Shown here piece after piece: positions 57,809-64,000 of a DNA stretch of 64,000 nucleotides (its first letter is position 1; each line of letters opens with the position of its first letter). The notes under the pieces were generated by a model. That model saw only the letters and a program-made list of their open reading frames with translations. It was not told the origin of the DNA and did no database searches. Where the stretch lies: positions 35,349,841-35,413,840 of the forward strand of contig OV884009.1 of the NCBI GenBank assembly GCA_930367205.1, given 5' to 3'. A program made the translations under genes and the position numbers. This DNA is from Acanthosoma haemorrhoidale (taxonomy: Eukaryota; Arthropoda; Insecta; Hemiptera; Acanthosomatidae).

Positions 57809-58364
57809 ATGATAAAAACAACTTTATTATGATAAAATTACAATCTGCTTCATTGGGCAATAATTAATTGTGATAAATGTTTTCATTCATACCATATTTA
57901 CAATTTTCATTCTTTCGCTCATTCATACAGTATTTCCTAACAGCCCAGAGAACCTCCCAAATCCACATGGTTGTCACCTCCCTCGCATGCGAAAGAGAAG
58001 CGAAGTCTTGGGAAGTTCCCCCTCGCTCCTCGGTCTGTCACTGAATAAGAACCAATGGAGGCTGACCAAGAGCGCGTGAGCCACAGACGCTTAGGAGATG
58101 ATTGGAAAAACTGACAATTTCCAGGACTCCCACTGTCACGTATTTATAGCAGGTCAGGAGGCCACTGCCGTTTTAGTCTACGAGGAGGATTATAGGGATG
58201 TGTGGCAAAGTGTAATGACTAGGGGATTAGGGTGGTTGGATAGGTTTGATTGAATTTCATAAACTTGAAAGGGATGTATTTAAGAATGGAGAAACCGGCC
58301 ATTGCCAGGAATAATACAATTAAATGTATAAATATTAATGGTTACTATTTTTAAAGAGAATTTT
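57809..58364 (-). mobile_element. LINE-A copy with 14-bp target duplication and rearranged 5' junction
   Basis: Exact direct repeats tataaaataatctt at 57795-57808 and 58365-58378 define the insertion. From 57809 to about 58286 it is a normal minus-strand LINE-A copy (3' UTR and the last ORF2 codons). Beyond that, still inside the duplication, 58287-58311 repeats an internal 3' UTR piece (gagaaaccggccattgccag) already present once in the copy, and 58312-58364 is AT-rich sequence of unknown origin. This suggests template switching as the insertion was completed. Confidence 0.88.
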
Positions 58365-58378
58365 TATAAAATAATCTT

Positions 58379-59370
58379 TAAACCTATTTTACATAAGAAA
58401 GGAATATTGCATTATCTGTTGATATGTTATAAGCCTTTTGTATAATAATTGGGAATGCTTATTTTCTGGGATATCTAAGTTAACCAACGACCTACTAAAA
58501 AGGACAAGGGACCGTTATGAAACATCCAATAATGATCTAAAGGGCATTATCTACCTTCCAATGGAGGCTCTATAGAGAACAATAAACAATGAATCTGTCC
58601 TGGTGTGATAGTACAAAAGGGCCTTTCAGAAAACTTGACCATATCGGAGTGATTGCTCGTCCACCATATGCCGCTTTTGTTTGAAACTTGGCCCTCTGTA
58701 CCAAGCAGTCACTGTGGGCTAGTCCCGGCCGGCAGGGGCCCGAGCTAAATAAACCCAATAAACGACTGTAATAACCGACAAACAGGACGATTGTACCTTT
58801 GAGATACTTCCAGTCCGACAAAATTAAACCACCATCCTGTGAAAGCAAAGTCAAAATTCAGGTCAAGTGTGTTCGACAGATGGAAAAGGATTTCATCTGA
58901 AGGATTATTTTAGATGACAGTAACGGTATGGAACAACAAAAGGCACACTTGTTTTGTTTGTTGCATTGCTATACTCAGCCTAATAAAATCTTATATGCAG
59001 TAAGGGATACAATTTAAAAAAAAGCACCTGCTTAATACACGTAAAACCGATTTTGACATATATACTTATAATAACTAACCTATACTTAATTATTTAACCT
59101 AAAATTTAGTGTGACTAAAATAAACTGTATGATTCATATTTAAAAATATAAATACTCTTCTCTCAATAAAATCACTAATAGTCATGTGTGATTCATCACA
59201 CAATTATGTAATCTACTCGAGACGATTGGGACATATTAAATTTCTAACTAGAGGCAATTGAATAAGTATAAACCCTTCATTCGTTTTCGTAAGGAAGATT
59301 TTATTTTTACCCTTTCTGAAATGTGTATCTTTAAAACTTAAAGTACAGTCTTTATATAGCAACATTTATT
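58379..59370. other. No recognised gene
   Basis: A 94-codon minus-strand frame at 58570-58854 sits in moderately GC-rich DNA. I do not recognise the product. Confidence 0.4.
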
Positions 59371-59535
59371 GTACATTTGAAATACCTAAAACATAGCACA
59401 TTCTATAAATAGTAATATTGTATATTTGAAAGCCCAAAAACATGGAAGATTCTGTACATTTGAAAGCCCCAAAACATAGTAAATTATGTACATAGTAACA
59501 AGGTATATCTTAAAGCCCCAAAACATATTTTATAA
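59371..59535. repeat. Tandem repeat, 83-bp period with internal half-repeats
   Basis: Units start with gtacattt or gtatat at 59371, 59420, 59454 and 59503, spaced 49, 34 and 49 bp. Each contains a gaaa-cc-aaaacata core. The arrangement is two 83-bp units, each made of two related halves. Confidence 0.8.
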
Positions 59536-60168
59536 AATTATTAATTATTCGAAAATATTTATTTTTTAATTACAAGGAAATAAAAAAAAATTAAGCCTTT
59601 CGTTTTTTTTTCATAATGTTCTTTTTATTTTAAGCATCTACGGTGCATCAAGTGAAAACTGTATCTACCCCTCTATTCAGGGGGTGGGAAAATAAATACA
59701 AATACACTTTTGATAGCAGTTTAGTCTCCCTAATCTAAAAAAAAATATTATTAATTCAGACATCATGAGTTTAATTTGATACTCCATTCAATGTGATAGG
59801 AAACATTTTATATTAATAATTGATTTATTAATTATCCTTTATCGTTTTTCATTGGGCTTTTATTATTAGAGACTTCGGGGTAAGTGGAAACATCATACGA
59901 AATATTCTCTTCCACAAAGTCGATGTTGATGGCAGTATCTCTGACGTTTTGTAATTACCGTTTGAATAAAATAAAAAAACAAATACAAATTTAATTTTTA
60001 TTTCAAAACGTCAATATTATTACCTTGATACTTTACTCATAATTAGAGGAAATATTTTACATGTATATATATATACACCTAAAAATTATATAATGTATGG
60101 ATGTACATCATTGGGTTTTCTAGTACATATTTTGAACTACAGCCATAAGTAAATAGGCTTCCCTTTAT
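59536..60168. other. No recognised feature
   Basis: AT-rich, without recognised content. Confidence 0.4.
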
Positions 60169-60378
60169 TTATAGGTTTCCCCTTTCCTTTACTGGAATTG
60201 TTTTACACCTACTTAGACAATTGTAGATTTCGTGAATAGGAATGATAAAAATGCTTATGGTAGTGCTGATCGTGAAAAATGTCCTTGGGCCACGCGGAAT
60301 GAAGAAGCCTAGTTGAGCAAGTGATATGTCAAGAAATATAAAATTGACAATAGCCAACAACGATTTCATTGTAGTCAT
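60169..60378 (-). CDS. Possible small secreted or membrane peptide, 69 aa (low confidence)
   Basis: The frame starts MTTMKSLLAIVNFIFLDISL and continues AQLGFFIPRGPRTFFTIS, then SIFIIPIHEIYNCLSRCK to a stop. The N-terminus has the charge-hydrophobic pattern of a signal peptide, with a possible cleavage after LAQ. An A at -3 of the first ATG is favourable. An AATAAA overlaps the stop region. There is no paralogue or domain I recognise. A chance open frame in AT-rich DNA is the main alternative. Confidence 0.2.
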   Translation of the reverse strand: MTTMKSLLAIVNFIFLDISLAQLGFFIPRGPRTFFTISTTISIFIIPIHEIYNCLSRCKTIPVKERGNL

Positions 60379-61479
60379 TTACATTCCTGACAAATCTTGA
60401 CCTACATCAAAGCGTAATATTTCTGCGTACTGATGTGAAAATTTTATGTTAATTCTATCTCCTAACAGGACTGCATGAATTAGTTTGATCTTCTGACAGG
60501 ACTGTATGAACGTAAACATCCTCTAACGTCAACAGTTACGCTCCAGTTTCACACACGCTATTTACAACGGAGCTTATGAGACATTAAGTTCTACTATAAT
60601 AATAAATAAAGTGCAGTTTGCAATACTTACCTAATGATTTCCTTTACAATTAACTATAAAAAAAAGTTACAATATAATAACTACTAGAAAATATTTATTT
60701 ACAAACTGAACCCTTTTGATACTGTACACAGGTGTTTAAATTCTTAATGAAAATCTTTAAATCTATTGAATAAAACTGAAGAAAATTCCGTTGTAGGTTT
60801 TAGTGTTCCCTAAAATATAAATAATTTTTTTAAAGATTATTTAGGGAGATTACCAGTCCCAATCTAGACAGTAATTATTTCTTCTGCTGTTAATCATTAT
60901 TATTTTCTTTAGGCCCTTCTATAGAATATTTATGCAATATAAAAAAAACATAGAAGTTCACAATATAATGTAAAATATAATAAAGAAATGATTTTATATA
61001 ACTCACACAAACTGTAATAATTCATAAATATTTAACTAACATTGTAGTATTATTTACAGTTCTATACTCACTACGTTGCGATGAGATTCGACTGATTGAT
61101 ATTCACTTACCTGTAACATAAATCAAATAACTGTATTAATATTTAAAGTAACTGAAAACAATATTAAATCATATTCTAATAATAATATTTGAAGTAAATA
61201 TTTTGTAAATAATAGTCATTGACATAAATTTGTCAGTTTATGTGCACACATACAACTTATTTATACTCAATGTGTAAAAACTGGTTTTGCATTGTAATTG
61301 AAATCAGTTTGATCATTCACGAACGACGTAGGATCATAATATGATTTATTATTAATATGAGGTGGAATATTAAACCGTGTTTATAGTTAGTGGTGACATT
61401 GTGTGTATGTGGTTGTATTTTTATAGGCCAAGGTTAATAAAAAAAATGAAGATATATTTTCATCATAACTATTTATAGA
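60379..61479. other. No recognised feature
   Basis: AT-rich, without recognised content. Confidence 0.4.
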
Positions 61480-61525
61480 CGATGTTTCGGCACTATGTAT
61501 GTCTGAATCAGACAGATGCTGATAA
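61480..61525 (-). repeat. Second, more decayed copy of the hammerhead-like repeat end
   Basis: Shares ctatgtatgtc and the flanking g-tgtttcg and g-atca blocks with 12389-12425. On the minus strand it keeps CTGAT and GAAAC, but the intervening stem no longer pairs. Confidence 0.4.
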
Positions 61526-63420
61526 CAAGTTGATTTTCAGGTGTAACATACATATATCTCAATCTGTAGATATCACGATTCTCTTGTCTTTGAGATCTCA
61601 CTGATCAATAGGTTTTGTTGGTAGCCATTCTTTTTCAAACTGTGCTTATTTATGCTCAACTTCATCCTTTTAGTTTTTAATAACAATTATACACTATTTT
61701 TGCAGGTCAATAGAATAATATATGCCAAGTGAGATTCATTCTAATTGCTCTTCAATTATACGTATTTATTATTTTATGACATTTACGATATTTTTCGTCT
61801 TTGTACGTTGTTCTCATTAGGATTATGTTGTGAAAGCTCGGCCGACGTCCTTACCAAGCTCACTAGTTTGACCTGATTATAAGTTTGTTACCTCTGGCAT
61901 AATTGTTCTCCAACCGCATACTAGTTAATAGTTTATCATAGTTGGTTGACTACGTGCCTATCTATCCACTACAAGTAATAACTGACTGAAACAACTTCAT
62001 CGCTACAACACCAAAGGTTTAGTTCTACCTGTATCCTTTTGATTACAGCGAGAACCCTTTAAAAATTTAAATTTGCATATACTATTAGTCAATATTCAAT
62101 TTATAATTTGTGTTAGTTCTCTCAATAGATACTACTTATGATTTCAAATTATTCAGGCAGACAAAACTCTATAATTGAAACATATCAGTTTTTATTGTTA
62201 TATAACAATAAAAAATTGACTAAACTTGTGATCTAAAGTACTACTGTTTTTAGTTTTGTTACAAGAACTATAAGTATTTTTGAATGTGTTTTCCACATTT
62301 TTTTCGTATCATTTGAGTTAAAATTGGTTTCGCTTACATCACACTTGGTGACCGCATCAGTTTTGATAAGCTAGTGTAATTTATTTTTCGAATGAAAATA
62401 TCATTTGAATCATTCATTATTATTACCCTATAATGCCGACAATAAGATTTCAGTTCACATACAACTCATGTTTGCATCCGGCACACATCACTTTTACTCG
62501 TGGTTGTCACTGCTCGTGGAGAGCTGGGACGAAAATGATTTTCTCCTCTCAAACATTATCCTATTTCGATGTAAGCAGTGGCGTATTTTATTGTATCATA
62601 TTTATGTTTTATGGTTAGTTAATTTATTTTCCATTCAATTTGATTTTCCCTATTTATATGTATGGTATTTACTCTCAGAAGTCAAGTGATCTTTGACCTC
62701 ACTACACGGAACTACCGCTTTTAATACAGTAAATTTCAACCATGACTGAATTTCTACTTCTTCTAATTGCCTCTTTTGAAATTTCTATAATTTCTACTTG
62801 ACTTGTTCACTTTTTGTAGCATGTAAAACCTCTCAAATTTTTCTACACCTAGCTGTATTCTTATGTTTTTCCAGTAAACTGTCACTGTTTCTTGAAGGTT
62901 TCTCAATTTGGCATTTTTGTCATAAACTTTGTGGTCATGCGTATGAAATGAGTGAGACAGCTTAATCTCATTGTCGATCGCAGTATCTTTTACTAGTGCA
63001 TTTACGGGTTATGAGGGGCCTAAGAAACTGCCCTTGGGTGATACCTCGCTTTGTGGGAACGGGCTCACTAAAGCTTGGAACGTAGCTTGTTCGTGTACCG
63101 ATAGATATATGTACTGAAGGGTGAACGTTCATGTAGATTTATTATTGTGTTCTCGTCATTGCACATCTTCAAGAGCTTATCATATGTTACAGGTATTATT
63201 ATCATTATTAGTAGACATAATTTATTTGTTCGTACTTTGATATTGAGCCGATCGCCTCGCCCAATGACACATAGACTATGACACTAAGCCGTGCCCTGAA
63301 GTGGGTATGATGAAGATATAGAAGAGAACCTGGATGCTATCCATTCAATTAAATCAATAGCTGGGTTTGATGAGGTTTCTTCTCAGCCGAGTGGACCCCC
63401 CTCCCCCCACCCTTGGGACT
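61526..63420. other. No recognised gene
   Basis: AT-rich. A 94-codon plus-strand frame at 62405-62689 has no recognised domain. Confidence 0.4.
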
Positions 63421-63482
63421 TATAAGCCTTCGTTAATCCTTTTCTTTGTTCGGCCACCTACACATCTGCCGACAAATGGGGG

Positions 63483-63848
63483 TCAATATTGTCCCTTGTC
63501 AAACACTTCCGTGACGGTCTTGGGTACGTCAGCGTCGTCGCTCTTAACATCATCGGTAACATTTCCTGTCAAAAATGCATCGTCAGTATCAAAAACCGTT
63601 CCTTATGTCGCTTTATAAGAAAAATTATACAATTCGGTTATACTGCATAAAGCACAGTCATAATTAATTAATTTGTGTACAATTTCCGTTAACACAGACA
63701 CATTCTGCACAAAAGCCGCCCCCTCCCAACTTATTACGATTCCTTCGACAAGATGATGAACTAGAGCCATGAGACAAAGAACAGAGAGAGGGGAAGAGCC
63801 ACATGTGTTCAGTACATCAATGGGGACGATGGCTAGTGCCAGGAACAT
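63483..63848 (-). pseudogene. Possible coding sequence with one in-frame stop, unrecognised
   Basis: One minus-strand frame runs from ATG at 63848 to TGA at 63483 (122 codons counting both stops), broken by a single TAA at 63603-63605. It starts MFLALAIVPIDVLNTCGSSP (signal-like). After the TAA it reads GTVFDTDDAFLTGNVTDD, then VKSDDADVPKTVTEVFDKGQ, an acidic composition unlike chance AT-rich frames. It could be a pseudogene, two exons, or part of a transposon. No family is recognised. Confidence 0.25.
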
Positions 63849-64000
63849 ATCACTAACATATCATTATTATTACTGTAATTATTAGATAATTTCGTGATGC
63901 CTGCCATTAATTCATTTAAAAAAAAATTAGAATTCTAATCTTATATCGTTATATCTAATTAGAGCTTGATTTAGTTAAATTTTCATAAATAAATTATTTG
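63849..64000. other. No recognised feature
   Basis: AT-rich end of the window. Confidence 0.4.

Overview
This window looks like repeat-rich, AT-rich eukaryotic intergenic or intronic DNA, most likely from an insect or another arthropod. That reading rests on composition, on many 5'-truncated Jockey-like non-LTR retrotransposon (LINE) copies, on remnants of at least four LINE groups, and on an animal-type hAT DNA transposon. The species cannot be named from the sequence. I find no convincing host gene with a recognisable product, no tRNA or rRNA gene, no CRISPR array and no bacterial-style operon. Nearly all short open frames are chance or repeat-derived.

The one intact protein-coding gene is a 601-residue hAT transposase of the Charlie8/GTF2IRD2-like type at 30280-32085 (minus). 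It lies inside a complete element (30010-32512) with short imperfect terminal inverted repeats, an exact 8-bp target-site duplication, GC-rich subterminal motifs and hairpins, a candidate TATA box and a poly(A) signal. It is the best candidate for an active mobile element here.

The dominant repeat is 'LINE-A', a Jockey-clade element present as about 17 fragments, almost all carrying only the end of ORF2 and/or the 3' UTR. Full or near-exact target-site duplications bracket several copies (7033-7325, 35279-36066, 36816-37335, 42157-42525, 57809-58364). 'LINE-B' (16706-17491, with a relative at 26470-28444 and a 36-bp tail-only insertion at 6503-6538) is a second Jockey-like family. 'LINE-C' (20644-20783 and 47669-48500) shows the LWNSLP-type C-terminus of CR1/Jockey-type elements. 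'LINE-D' (42050-43361) is an R1/I-like remnant interrupted by a LINE-A copy. An RTE-like trace lies at 8765-9050 and a weak R1-like trace at 25040-25200.

Layout: 1-11 kb holds two copies of an unclassified 0.6-kb repeat, LINE-A pieces and an RTE trace. 12-14 kb holds a hammerhead-like motif and a three-unit tandem repeat with a 220-bp identical block. 16.6-17.7 kb is a nested LINE-B-in-LINE-A insertion. 20-25 kb holds LINE remnants and a 270-bp direct repeat pair. 26-29 kb holds a decayed LINE and a small structured repeat. 30-32.5 kb is the hAT element. 35-52 kb is a run of LINE-A copies, mostly plus strand, with LINE-C and LINE-D. 52-64 kb has more dispersed repeats, one LINE-A copy with a rearranged 5' junction, an 83-bp tandem repeat and a few weak coding candidates. 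The elements do not work together as a pathway; the window is a record of successive transposition.
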